Origin: Membranipora membranacea | Taxonomy: Eukaryota > Bryozoa > Gymnolaemata > Cheilostomatida > Membraniporidae | Assembly (NCBI GenBank): GCA_914767715.1 | Contig: OU612068.1 | Location: 33,666,001-33,730,000 of the forward strand | Reading direction: 5' to 3' | DNA length: 64,000 nucleotides | In this document: positions 1 through 11,406 of the stretch, one piece after another | How positions within the stretch are numbered: the first letter of the stretch is position 1 | How the letters are laid out: each line of letters begins with the position of its first letter | Made by a program: the position numbers and the translations under genes | Notes under the pieces: model-generated | The model's input: the letters and a program-made list of their open reading frames with translations, nothing else | Told to the model about the DNA's origin: nothing | Database searches by the model: none

Positions 1-65
1 GTCTCCCCACACATAATACCCTTATTCTCTATCCTGAAGAATATTATGTTGTAATTAAATTTCAG

Positions 66-3000
66 ATGTTAAGTTGGCAGAGTTTAGTTCCTCACCAACG
101 CAAAGACAGGTCTCTGTTCCTGAAGCCCAACAAAATGGAGCACCAGGTGTATCTGTGTCTGTGGGACAACCGGTGGGACCTACAGGAGGAGGAATGCTCG
201 CCAAGAGAGCCGCATCAGTAAATCGCCAGAACGCTGTACCTCAGTAAGTATGGGTACTGAAGTCACCAGGCTATAAATTGGTGATAGTGTGACCGACTGT
301 GTTAACATTTTACTCTACAGAAAGGTCAATGTTTTTCTTTGATTAGCTTCTGTACGAATATCTATATGTAGTTAATGTTTCTCTCACCGTGTTTGATACT
401 GGTTCTCTGGTGAGGAGCATGTACTTGTAGTTTCTATTCTGTGCTTCTATTCTTGCTAAATTCAATTTCACCTCACCAAGTTGTATTAAATGAACGGCTG
501 CTTGTTTTGTTTGGACAGTAAATGTTCGGTCCTACAGTATGTTTTGTTTGGACAGTAAATGTTCGGTCCTACAGTATGTTTCATTGACAGAGAGTTTCTA
601 CTTTATTTGCAGACTGAAGCGTGCCAAAATGGGATCAAGTAAGTTTGAAACAATTCAAAATGAATTGTTATGTAATATTTGCAGTTGAAATTTGCAGGGG
701 AAAACTACCTTCATTTTATAAACACGATAATTTCAGAAAAGTATACCCTCTTATATCCCAAGTAATAAGTAGAGTATTAACATAGCGCCTCTTGCTGCAA
801 ATATGAATTTTCTGAAATATAAATATTTCAGAGCCTCTAAGCCATTGCCATAACTTTTTGTATTTTTGCCTGTCTTCATCGATAATTTCCCCTTCATTAA
901 CTGATGTATGAGTGGAGAGTGAAATTTGATCATTTCATTCACAGCAACTGGCAATCTGGTCACTCTCGGGTCCCTTTCATGTTTCAGTTGTTGTTATTAT
1001 ACATTAAATAGAGTATTCGTCTTCTTTCAGCAAATTGAAATTAGAAATTGTGTTGTGTTGTCCCTGTGGCTCTATTCACAGTCTTAAAGTGGGAAAGACG
1101 GTATATAAGGCCCAGTCAACGTAAAGCGATCACCCAGCCATATCAAATTCAAATGCGGTTAGCAGCATTCAAATTCCTCCTGCTTTTTCAGCAATAAGAG
1201 GGGCAGATGTTAATTTTTTTTAATGGGAATCGGATGCTTATGCGGAATTGCCCAAGAAATTTTTATTCCAAAATCGCAACGGAAAGTGGTGAAAATACAT
1301 CTGATGTCATCACAGAGTAAGGATATACAGAATGACACTTCAATGATCGTTATAGTGCCTGCGGTTTTTCTCCAGTGGGGGAAATTCATCAATTTGGCCA
1401 CCTGCTAATTTTCAGTATTTATATATGTTACAATGGAGTTTTGTCATGCAGACATACCCACCTTTGATAGGTCATAATTCATTCTGTATTTATCCTAAAG
1501 ACTGATTTCCAACTTTTCTGAAATGTTCAAGCTATACACCATATTGTTGTCATTTTTCGCTAGGATACATCGGCTATGAGTAATCCAGGTCTTTTAAAAT
1601 GAGTTTTATCATATAGATTTGCAACGTGAACTGGCCAGTCTTTGCCTCTAATTACACTGATCAGCCAAGAGTCTTGCTTGTCACCAGCAATTACTAATAA
1701 TGATTTATCACCATGCACCCCCTTCCCTCGAAATCTCACAAAGCAGTTTATGTAATGATGATAATCAGACATTATATCCAAATTTAGAATGGTCTGTCTG
1801 TAATCTGCTCTGTCAATTGAAGTAAATATAGTCAGTACCATGCTTGGACCACTCCCTCCCTGCTTATCAGCCATTTTTCACCCTACTCATTATGAGGGAT
1901 GCCCCGCTTTGCCTAGAGCAACTCCAGCGTGTATTTTTTATGATAAACAACTTAAATTGCTGTCAATTTCTTGTAGATGGACCTGGAGACATTCTTGTTT
2001 GTGGTGCTTGCCATCAGTCCTTTGACAACATTGAGTTGCTGATTTGTCACAAGAGGACACCATGCCGACCTAACAAAGGATGCTTTTGCGCTGGTATGAA
2101 CATGAACATGTAATACACGCCATTAAGAAAGACCTCATTATAGTTTCAGCCTGGCAGCAATCTTTGAATTTTACCAGAGCAATGAACTTACATGTAACAC
2201 AACCTACGAGGTATAGCTATAGTACATGAGTTAGCCTCAAAAAGTCTCGTACACTGCTAAACATATTCTCATGTTACTTACACTTTGGTATGGTATGGTA
2301 TTACATGGGAAAGTATAGTGTGCATTCAACCTGCAATGGATCTCTTAGGGTCTCGTTTGGCTTTTCTCAAGCTGTTAAAGACGTTGTTTGAGGCTGCTCC
2401 TTTGTATCACATCTTATTCTCCATATTTTATTCTATCATGTGAGCAATTTTCAGCTTTAGAATCCAAATATTGAGGAAGTTATGGCCTCTCAAACTTCCA
2501 GGGTGATTGCCTTCAATCAGCATTGGGAATAAGCGGATGTTTCCCCTGGGGTACGTCACAACCATAGACATCTGTTTTGTCTATGGTCATACTTATTATG
2601 AGTTATTAGTTAATACACTAATAATCACACAGATAAGATGATGTCAAAATCAGACCTGGGTGGGAATCGAACCAGGGTCCCCATACCTATAGGCAACGAC
2701 GCTACCATCAAGCCACTTGGACCTACCAGGTTAACCAGTAGACAATATAGCTCAGTGTTAGCGGCGTTGCCTGCAAAGCCATTTGGACCTGGGTTCGAGA
2801 CCGTTACAGACCTGAACATTTTGATCATCAACATATTTATTAGTGTATCGTAATAAGTATGATGGTTGTGACGTACCTTAGGGATTGCCGGCTGATTCTT
2901 ACTGCCGATAAATTGCCGTCACCTTGGAAGTTTGAGAGGCCATAACTTCCTCAATATTTGGATTCTAAAGCTGAAACTCGCTCACATGATAGAATAAAAA

Positions 3001-5025
3001 TATGGAGAATAAGATGTGATACAAAAGAGCAGCCTCAAACAAAGTCTTTAAGTACTAAAAATACTACCTGGATTATTAATTTCACTGACCTATCACATCA
3101 GATCACAAAATACATTATAAAAGCGGGCTAATCGTCTCGACTTTATTATTTTCTCACTGTGATTGTAGATGAGAATATTCCTGAAGTTCTGACATGTGGT
3201 ATCTGTTATAAGCAGCTCGCTACTCCATGGCAGCTCATCAAACATGTTACCTCAGTACACCATGTCATGATCTGTCAGAATCTCACAGGGGTAAGTGAGA
3301 TCATATACTACAATCATACTACTGACAGGCCTCACTGCAGGACCTACTGCCTGTAGGAAACTTCTTGAAATAACAGTACAAGCTTTGTAATGATCTTTAA
3401 ATTTGGAGCTGAAGTTGGCACGATCTCTGCAGGAAGAGGGGCTCCAACTTCAGATTTCTTGCACTAGATTTTTGTTTGTTTGTGATACTAATTTGGAAAT
3501 TGTTTGCACATAGAACAATTCCTTTGTGTGCTATGGCTGTGTTCTGTGATCTGAAACTGACCTGTAGCTCTTGATTCTTGACTTTTTCTCTTTTGTTTAC
3601 AGCAGACAGTAGATGGAGGGGATACGGGTACTTATCCGGTGGAAGGTGATATGTCAGGTAAGAACATAAACGGTAAGAACACATCAGTATTTGTTATCTA
3701 AATGGCAACAAAGGAGGTTATTATCGTGATATGACAACTCAACAGATACGGACCTTTTCTATCGTTGGAGTGTTTATAGCGTTTTTAATGAATATTAAAT
3801 CCCTCAACTCAAAATCAAAGTCATCTACCTTGGAGTCAGGGACAAATCCCTGCTTCAACAGCTGACAGATGTAGAACAAGTTTGTTCCCTCCATGGTGGC
3901 TAAGGGATATTGCAAATGTTTGGTATTGATACCAAACATTTGCAATATCCCTCCCCCACCACAGAGGGAGCAAACTTGTTCTAATATAGATGACAATGGA
4001 GCAAAACCAAACACTTCAAGGGCAACCAAGGTTTCGCAGCAATGCATTAATGCGTAGCAAATAATGTGCTAGGCAGCATCAGCTTTGTACATTACGCGAT
4101 GCAAAGCTCAAGTAGTTGCTGACACTAAGCTGGGTAACGCTTCAGTTTAGGGGAGGTTCCAGAACTTTGCTGTAATAATTATAGAGCACAGGCTAAATAA
4201 TAACAGGAACAGGAAACTGCTATGTGGTATTCTCTTTTAGCTGAGTTTGAGTACCTGATGGAAGAAATGTTTCACAAGAATTCTGGCTGAATAATCATCC
4301 GAATTATATTTTGTCTTTTTCCCAATGCAGAAGGTGCAATCTGCTATTAATCAATGGCCGTCAATGAGAAGTTGTTTGAAACTTTGGTTGCCCTTTAATA
4401 TTAACAATAAATCTAAACAGGACTCCATATACAGCTAAAGAAAGGCAATTAATTGTAGGTGACATTACAACATTGGATTGTGTAGTAACAATGATGCTAT
4501 CATTGAATTACAATCCACAGTTAGGTTTTTTGTTGATAACTCGATCAATTTTCATCAGGTGTTCAATTTGATGATTGGTTTACATTCAGCAGCATCTTGT
4601 CATCAATTTGATGTTTTTTTCTTTTCTTAGAAACAATTTATCATGTGGAAATTAATAACTATATCTGTTCAAGAATGCAATTTTCAGACTCAAAATTGAT
4701 ATTATGAATTATCAAAAAAAAAGCCTGGTATATGAACTGCAAGTCAATGATAACACTATCCTCTTACACAATCCAATGTTGTAACTTCAACCACACTTAA
4801 AGGCCTCAGTGCCTCAATGCCTCAATGCGAATGCTCCATGCAGTGTCCTGTCTACCATGAGCAAGACCTCTGGAGTCTGCATTGTTTGATATCTTCATTC
4901 ATTACTGGTTGAGTTTGGTTATCATTACAGTAGCTGACCCTGACGACGGAGGTGTATACGAAGGTGATGATGAGAATCAGGCTATGTTAGACCTGGACAA
5001 TGATCTTATGGAGGAGGAACTTTAG
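66..5025 (+). CDS. BCL11-like zinc-finger protein, 3' part of gene (six exons)
   Basis: Seen: exons 66-243, 613-638, 1977-2093, 3169-3290, 3603-3657 and 4931-5025 join in phase through GT-AG junctions and end in TAG. The reading frame gives a low-complexity Pro/Gly/Ser region, a basic stretch around LKRAKM that could be a nuclear signal, a CCHC finger (C-x2-C, then H and C, in CGACHQSF...HKRTPC), a C2H2 finger (CGIC...HVTSVH) and a very acidic tail ending DLMEEEL. Known: animal BCL11 proteins start with a CCHC finger followed by a C2H2 finger that has a Trp and a His-x4-His at these same places; they are nuclear transcription repressors. Inference: a BCL11-related regulator. Odd: it stops soon after finger two and lacks the later finger clusters of BCL11A/B. 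The 5' end lies outside the window. Introns 3 and 5 carry mobile DNA. Splicing is solid; the family call is moderate. Confidence 0.72.
504..577. repeat. 37-bp perfect tandem duplication
   Basis: Two adjacent identical 37-bp copies (504-540 and 541-577) lie in the first complete intron of the BCL11-like gene, 35 bp before the 26-nt exon. The copies do not differ, so the duplication is young or was introduced by assembly. Confidence 0.9.
639..1976. other. Intron of the BCL11-like gene, no feature seen
   Basis: AT-rich intron between the 26-nt exon and the CCHC-finger exon. Open frames on both strands here are short and have no recognisable domain. No repeat structure was found. Confidence 0.6.
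2375..3051. mobile_element. Head-to-head pair of tRNA-derived SINEs (inverted dimer)
   Basis: Two related SINE copies point away from each other. The left copy is on the minus strand with B box GGTTCGATTCC (2663-2673) and A box TGGCTTGATGG (2705-2715). The right copy is on the plus strand with A box starting TAGCTCAGTG (2748-2759) and B box GGTTCGAGACC (2792-2802). Outside each head the arms are long inverted copies of one another, including a shared GGTTGTGACGTACC segment, and they end near TTAAAGAC (2375) and GTCTTTAA (3051). The pair sits inside an intron of the BCL11-like gene. Pol III promoter boxes plus a shared tail are the standard SINE signature. Alternative: a foldback element that captured tRNA sequence. 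Confidence 0.8.
3872..3983. repeat. Near-perfect 55-bp hairpin with 2-nt loop
   Basis: Arms 3872-3926 and 3929-3983 are inverted copies, with a perfect inner part (GGTATTGATACC at the centre, then 20 more paired bases) and a few mismatches further out. It lies in the last intron of the BCL11-like gene, 35 bp before the TTAA MITE. It could be a collapsed foldback element or a small-RNA hairpin; nothing seen decides between them. Confidence 0.8.
4019..4394. mobile_element. TTAA-type MITE, copy 1
   Basis: A 376-bp non-coding element with terminal inverted repeat AGGGCAACCA at the left and its complement TGGTTGCCCT at the right. TTAA follows the right end; the left flank reads TTCA, one base off. 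The body is nearly the same, end to end, as the element at 12859-13235. TTAA duplication is typical of piggyBac and Kolobok families. No coding capacity is seen. It lies in the last intron of the BCL11-like gene. Confidence 0.85.
4457..4793. repeat. Inverted repeat, probable degraded MITE
   Basis: About 50-bp arms (4457-4506 and 4743-4793) share a core ACAACATTGGATTGTGTA in opposite orientation, with roughly 240 bp between them. No clear target duplication or coding sequence. It lies in the last intron of the BCL11-like gene. Confidence 0.6.
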
Positions 5026-5808
5026 GTACTGATCATGTGAGTACAATCGTGTCGTGATACCGTCATGTACATACACATCACATCACAGGCCAAGTCATAA
5101 GAAAGGGACTCAAATAAATCATAAATCATCTTCTCTCTGTTGAAGAGCAATGAGAAGTCATATTGTTTATATATAGTCAGCACGCTACGTTATTGATTAC
5201 CAATTACCTAAACATGACTGTAACTAAAGTTACTATAGAATAGCTCTTCTCTGTCTCTCTCATTCTGTTCATATTCTTACATTTATTATACTTATAGTTT
5301 TTTTTTTCACTAGTTGTGGGAAAGATTATTCCCTCTGTTTTTTTTCTGTTAGGTGATGAAAGTGACCAAATTGCTGTGGCCGTTTTTTTTCAGCAATCTA
5401 TTTTACAAAAAAAAAAAAATTTCTTTATTTGCAAGTCAAAACATTATCAGGTCACTATAATATTCCATTTTCGAACCAACACGTGGGGGAAATCTGAAGA
5501 GTAGTGTCATCATTGTGACAAAACTCAACCACATCACCAAACCAGAAGCAATCATAGAGGCTGTTGGGTATCGCATCACAGTCAAACTTGCATCCTCCCT
5601 CTCCAACTCCTACAAAATACCAGGTTTTTGCTTGAAATCTATCATTACTACTTCACATAATAAGTCTTGTATGGGAGGGCCTCATTCAACAGTTTTGTCC
5701 CCTGTTTCTCGGCCTCAACAGGGATGATGATCGATAATTGAAACTGCATCCATATGCGGGTGATTTAATGTCAATCTGACAGCTCTTGGCAGATTATTGT
5801 TTTAAAAA
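5026..5808. other. 3' flank of the BCL11-like gene and intergenic sequence
   Basis: An AATAAA at 5113-5118, about 90 bp after the stop codon, is a plausible polyadenylation signal. Past that there are poly-T and poly-A runs around 5300-5420 and short frames with no convincing domain. Confidence 0.5.
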
Positions 5809-6778
5809 TCAAACATTCTTAACATCAAACATCAAACCAAACAACACATATTCTACTGGGTTTCCTCCATTAAGGATATCCACCCTTACTATAAAAGTTT
5901 TACTCACTGTCACTAAAGCCGTTGACAGCCCCATCGATACAACAGCTGCTATGAAATTAAAACCGTTGGCTCCAAGGAATAAGAATGTCTAAATAAGGAA
6001 TAAACAAGAAATGTCACAATACACATAATCCTGGTCTGCAGCTATCTTAGAAGTGATGGAATGCTTTGCATGGCTCTGATTGACTGGTGCAAACCCACCT
6101 AATATTTTATTGAAAAAATACAATACTCTCTTTGCATTAACCTGAGTAATCGACTCAACATATAATATAATAGGCTTTGACAAGAATAAAATACTTTGAT
6201 CTCTTATTATTATCCTTCATTTAAAAAACAACAAAGAATATTCTTTTACTCTAAAAAATATCCGAGTTTCCTATATCCCCTACTCCGATAAATCAAATGC
6301 CCAATGAGCTTCATGTTTCTCCTCTACACGTCACACATGGTTTTTTTCAGAAGCTTCAATATCTTTTCCTTATATAAGAGTTATACAATGTCAGACATAA
6401 ATGACCATTGGCAACAGAATAAGCCCTATGCATCGTTATCATGAGACTCACATTTCTGCTTAAGTTGGCTGCCTGTTTTCTCATACGTAAGCTGAGTATG
6501 ATCTGTGATGTCAGTATTACCCCATACAAGAGCTGAATCAGCACGAATGTAACTGACAATGACTTTCCATCTTGAAGTAGGCCTGATGCTCCTGCTGCTG
6601 GCAGGTATGCAATGCTCATACCAATGGTAGCCATCCCTGCAGAAAAACAAAGTATTCCACTAATTTGCAAAAAGAGAGCTTCCCTGAGCAGTTGGGCTTT
6701 TTCAGAGATTTATGTTTTAACACTTGATGGCAGTTACGCTCAATACTTGTCTCCACTAAAATCCCTGACTTCAGCCAC
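5809..6778 (-). CDS. Unrecognised multi-pass membrane protein (partial model, 2-3 exons)
   Basis: Seen: on the minus strand an exon at 6636-6452 begins after CTGCAG and ends at AAT|GTGAGT. It joins in phase 0 to a last exon 5988-5809 that starts after TTATTTAG and ends in TGA. The two encode about 120 residues with at least three hydrophobic segments: around GMATIGMSIAYLPAAGASGL, around SVTFVLIQLLYGVILTSQII, and around GFNFIAAVVSMGLSTALVTV. A short basic loop (RMRKQ) follows the second. A further 41-nt exon (6778-6738) in the right phase, adding WLKSGILVETSIE, is possible but its donor (GTAACT) is weak. I cannot assign a family. It looks like the C-terminal half of a four-or-more-span membrane protein. 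The upstream part may have been displaced by the transposon-rich DNA beyond 7 kb. Alternatively this is a remnant of a dead gene. Confidence 0.5.
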
Positions 6779-7202
6779 CTGATTTATCATGACAAAACAT
6801 CACTGAATGTGCTGTGCCTTCAAGAATCATTTTACTATAGCCCAAACAACTAAAAACGACAATGTTGAGCCATTGAATCCAAATCATTTTTTGATGCTGT
6901 TCAATTCGGTTGGGGGGGTTTTTTTTAAAAAGGAGTGCAAAGATGTTTTGAGAATGCTTTCCAGAACCTACATCTGAGCACAAAAGCAAGCGAAGTGAGC
7001 AGTATCTTCATTGTGGGTCACTGTGTGAGTCCAAGGAAGTAAACTTAACAAAATGCGATAGCGATAAGGCGATGTTGGGTTAATTCTTATTATTTTTGAA
7101 ATTATTATTATTTGATAATATTATATGTATATTGTAAGCTTATGATGTATGTATCAATATAGACCCAAGGAGTATTCCTCCTTGGTTGACCAGGCGCTTC
7201 TT

Positions 7203-7433
7203 TTACAAAATTACAATTACAAAACTCTTCTTTTCTTTGCTATGAATAGCTTTTTGGCTGGGGTATAGAAATAAAGAGAATGGGCAAATACCATTGTGGA
7301 AGACCTGCATGGCACTGTTTAGGTTTACAGCGCCATACGCATTTCTTAGCGGTGTCTTGACAAGTTTTAGCAGCGAAAAACCTCTCTCACAGTCAGCAGT
7401 AGATACAATGGTGACATAAACAGTTTGTTTCAT
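7203..7433 (-). pseudogene. hAT transposase C-terminal fragment (relic 1)
   Basis: The minus-strand frame contains VSTADCERGFSLLK, the hallmark of the hAT dimerisation domain near the C-terminus, followed by LNSAMQV. Only about 75 codons remain open and nothing recognisable lies upstream, so this is a fragment. Its residues after the SxADxERxFS core differ from those of the relic at 8990-9667, so the two come from different hAT lineages. Confidence 0.75.
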
Positions 7434-8989
7434 AAACTAAATTGTTCAAATGAGAGAAGCTTTTGTTTATCCATCTTAGGCTCCCAGTTATATCTTTAGC
7501 CCTGTTAGATACATTTGAGTCATCTTTCCTCACCGCTATTACAATTTATGAGAAATTATAACATAACATAGTTTAAATAAAATAAAGTAATTATTTTAAT
7601 TATTAATAAAGTTTATTTATTTTTCCATTTTATTTACAAACAATACCACAAACATAAATTTTCAATTGTAATTTACAGTGTGAAACAAGCTCTCATGCAC
7701 AGTTTCCATCAGACAGCAAAATTAACCAATAGCTTACATCGACGTTATGGGCTTGAAATATCTATACAATGACGCCATTATGTCTCATCATAGAACGTTT
7801 CCGTTTCTGTAAAACTCCATGTCTTTCAGTCAGGGCCTTTGCTGAGTTTTAGTCATCTCCACTGTCCTCTATTCTGGTGATAGTTTTGCTGTTGTGGTAT
7901 CTATGCCCAGTTTTGTAATGTAGTGATGGATGTTTTTTCCCAACGTGATCTTACGTGGTCCTCGTGACATTTTCATCATGTCTAATTAAATTTCTTTCTT
8001 TCTTTGCTTTGACTCAGTCCAATCCAATGGTTTGGTAGATGACTGACCTTAAATAGTGTCATGATAATTCATTCCATGCATGCAGCTACTTCTTGGTCTA
8101 AACTTACTGCTTTGACCCCTTAGGTCTTGATGTCTTTGATAAACTGAAAATTGGCTTTTTTCTTACAAAATATTTATTGGTTAGGTCAATGTAAAACGCA
8201 TTCGTATAACATGTAAACAATACATCTCCCTGAGTGAACAAAAATGGAGATTAGTAGATAGTTATTATTACAACCCAACTTGATTACAAAAATATAGTAT
8301 TATCATTATTATTATTGTGTTTTTATCGATGTTTTCATATATATAAGTATGTCATAAACAAAGGAAAATAACAACTTTTTGACCTCATAAACAAACAAAA
8401 AAACAAAAAAAATATATTTATAGAAATGGACGGAAATGATAATCAGTTGGGAGAACAAGTTATCTGTATGTGATTGATATATATATATATATATTATACT
8501 TTACTAAATGAAATGAATTGGTTTAAAAATCTCGTTTTGCCATAATATTTGGTCCTATATTTTGGTTTAATTATTCATCATGAACTGGCTAATATATGGG
8601 GTGTTTATTTTAAAACACGGGAGGGTCTTTGCACAAATTTGAATTTGAAAAACAATTTGTAAAATAGGTAAAAGGTATGACTCATGTTGTGGGGAATTTT
8701 GGAGATGTGAGAATGAAGTTGGACTGATGTCCCAAACAGTGGCTTCCTTATAGTAGCATAAGAGGCAAAATGTCGTTTAAATCATATGAACCCAAACCAC
8801 TTCTTCTTTTGATGGCTCATGACAAACACAACTTTGAAATTTACTTGTTACCGTTTCTGCTGAACATTTTTCTTTTAGTTTGCAGATCCATATATATTTT
8901 ATTTATGTCAGTTTTTCGTATAAGGTAGTTTTATTCACATTAAGCCAAAAGAGATGTTATTATTAAATTAATGTGTATTATTGTATTGT
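7434..8989. other. AT-rich intergenic DNA, no gene recognised
   Basis: Very AT-rich sequence with poly-A runs and an (AT)n tract near 8477-8495. No frame with recognisable coding character. Confidence 0.5.
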
Positions 8990-9667
8990 TCAAATGTATT
9001 TTTGGAGATGACTATATGGTACAGGCTTTTCTGTGGTCACTCTCTTCTCAGAATTTAGATCAGTGGCGAGATGGCGTCCTCTGTCAAGCCAGTTTTTGAC
9101 ATCCTGTGCAGGTTTAAATTCTCTAATCATAGGGCCTAGAATGCTGATAAATATAAGCGCATATATATTGGGTATCTCTAGCCTGTTCCTTTTCTTTGCA
9201 TCAACAGAGTTCATCAAACTAAACGCTCTCTCACAGTCTGCTGTACTGACAGGCATACAGTTGATGGCATCCTGCAAAATGACTAACGTCCCCTCTAGCT
9301 TTCTTCCTCCTTTTGCCAGAAAAAGCTTAAAATCGGCAAGCACCTGATCTGCTTCTAGTACTCTGAGTTGCGCACATAGGCTTCTGATGTGGTCGACACC
9401 AAAAATGGTAATTGTGGCATAGTTTAGAGGCCAAGTAGTTGCGTCAAGGATAGATACCTCTGTCATTAAGGTTTTGTAGTGAGTCGCATTCACCTTAGCT
9501 TGAGCGGCCGACTCCCCTCTCCTTGACACCACTGTCATCATTCGCCCCTTGATTGAATTGGCCAGTGACCTATAGAACTGGCGAGAGTTGATAGCTGGTA
9601 TATTTCTGTTGTTAACTTCCTGATTTCTAAAAACTCCAGCCTCCAAAGCTCCTTTACACTGTCCCAC
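8990..9667 (-). pseudogene. hAT-family transposase C-terminal half (relic 2)
   Basis: A 225-codon minus-strand frame. Its second half carries the hAT C-terminal dimerisation signature PVSTADCERAFSLMNSV, followed by an RNRLE stretch and a helix-rich region ending FKPAQDVKNWLDRGR, as in hAT-derived genes of the KIAA1586/ZMYM kind. The first half (VSRRGESAAQAK and following) would correspond to the end of the catalytic domain. There is no intact N-terminal part in frame. The separate exon at 11674-11407 on the same strand fits the N-terminal region of such a transposase, so the two may once have belonged to one element of about 2.7 kb, now split by frame damage and a SINE. Confidence 0.8.
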
Positions 9668-10359
9668 ATGGCACTTGATACAAGTACGATAATATGGAAG
9701 GTTTTGTCAAGCCTGGATTAGAGCCAGTTTGTTGATGATGCGCCAGTGCCCTACATAGGTGTAAAATTAAACTAAACTAATAGTCTCTATCTTTCCGTAC
9801 GACGGCCCTCTGGGGAGGGTAGCCTGTTGGTTCAGTCTAGGTGTAAAATTTATCTCAACTGTGTGGGAAAATGTTGTAATGGAAATTTCTACATTTTTTG
9901 TACAGTTCATAATACAACATTTTGCAGTTATCTCTGCTCATGATATTTACCGATGACGTTCTGCAAAACCCCAAGTGCCATGAGTCTTCTAAAATTTGTT
10001 TCACTAGTGTCATATTCTATTTCCATCTTTGTCTTATACAGTTAGTTGCAGTTCATTTTCTTCATGACAGCCGTAATGGTTTTCTATTGTTGGTAAATAA
10101 ATGCCCTTCTGCACAATCATGTTTTTTTTTCTTTGTTTATCTGAAACAGTGTAGGTAAATCAGGGAGGCCGTGTAGGACTTGGTTTGGGTATTTGCTCCA
10201 AGGCACAACCTCAATATAATTTAAGAATCGGGCTTTTGTTTTCAGTGATTGCGCAAACTTTGCCATTCACTATGGTACCATGCTTCGAATTTGTGGTTCA
10301 CTCCAATTTCGAATTATGGATGCTAACCATTCCCATGATGGAAAAAACATGAAAACATC
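9668..10359. other. Decayed interior of the hAT relic and flanking DNA
   Basis: No clear frames; short pieces only. The sequence lies between the hAT C-terminal half and a tRNA-like SINE head and probably represents decayed transposon DNA. Confidence 0.4.
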
Positions 10360-10450
10360 TGCCGCTTCCGGGACTTGAACCCCAGCCTCCCGTGTCTAAC
10401 CCCTTTGAAGTCATGGTGTGCAAGCGCGCTAACCATTCAGCCGCCAATTA
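10360..10450 (-). mobile_element. tRNA-derived SINE head
   Basis: On the minus strand an A box (CGGCTGAATGGTTAGC, near 10428-10443) is followed after a tRNA-sized gap by a perfect B box GGTTCAAGTCC (10371-10381). The spacing suits a tRNA-derived pol III promoter. A full tRNA cloverleaf is not evident, so a SINE head is preferred over a functional tRNA gene. Confidence 0.65.
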
Positions 10451-11406
10451 GGAAATCGGATGAATCAACACTGGATGGATATTTGCGTCAAAAAAGTCGT
10501 CACAATCTGAAAGTGACTTTAATGTCATTTCCATGAGGCGATTACTCCCGAAATGCTTACGTAATCGCAACATGGGATCATAGTGATTGGGCTTTGTGAA
10601 GACAAGACTTTATTTGCTCTGCCTCTATGATTATGAATATAACTTTTCTGCGTCATATCACTCTTATTTTAAAAGAAATACTTTTTTAGACAGAGATTTG
10701 ATTTTTTATTCCAAGTGTCTTCGCTTTTTCTTGTTGATTCCAAGTGCCAGCAATTACACTGTATTTCGCGACTCATTTGTTCTTTTAATAATGCTGTCAG
10801 TGATAGTAATAAAATCCATCCATCCAACATTGATGACAGTTCAACCATCAGTTTGACCACTTCCCATGGTTGGTCGCTGTCTGTTTTTATGTCTCTTTGT
10901 TAGATCCTTAATTTTGTTCATCCATTGCGTAGTCCTGCTTTCCTGTCTTGCCATGGTTGTTGTTCCTACATTTGCATAATGGTCTATGCTGAAAATCACC
11001 AACACGGTTGAAAATCTTTTACCTGTGCGATAATCGGGGCGAGTTCTTTGCTCAGGCAGAAATGGGCCAGTGTGAAGTGGGTGTGCGAGCGGAGTGCCCA
11101 ATTGCTCCTTGACGTAACATGACCATGGCAGTGTGAGTTATTGCCGAGAGTCATAACATATTTCCAGTGGCTAGGTATCAAAGTGTCACAGCCAAACTCT
11201 GAGTTGCAGGTTTTGCTGGTATTAGGTGCGTGTCTTGGGCTTGATGAATAATAAACTTTAGTAAGAATGTCTACAAAACATCTCATCCATCCTGAAATGT
11301 ATAACCAACTCTCCTTCCTGTACCTGGTTGAAAATCAGGGTGGCAGAGTTCAGTGTTTTGATGAAGATGATAATAAATTCATCTCTGCAACAGTGTCTTG
11401 TATGAG

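Noticed and set aside
5515-5790. Possible LINE reverse transcriptase fragment (GGPHSTVLSPVSRPQQG, then PYAGD in another frame)
   Set aside because: Resembles the GxPQGSVLSP and YADD motifs only loosely; frames are broken and no other RT block is seen.
6426-6650. Minus-strand frame with DGYHWYEHC, like the WRKY/GCM finger start
   Set aside because: It is another frame of the membrane-protein exon, which has correct splice sites and hydrophobic segments; the finger's later residues are absent.
10360-10450. Functional tRNA gene
   Set aside because: A and B boxes are good but no paired acceptor stem is evident; a SINE head explains it better.
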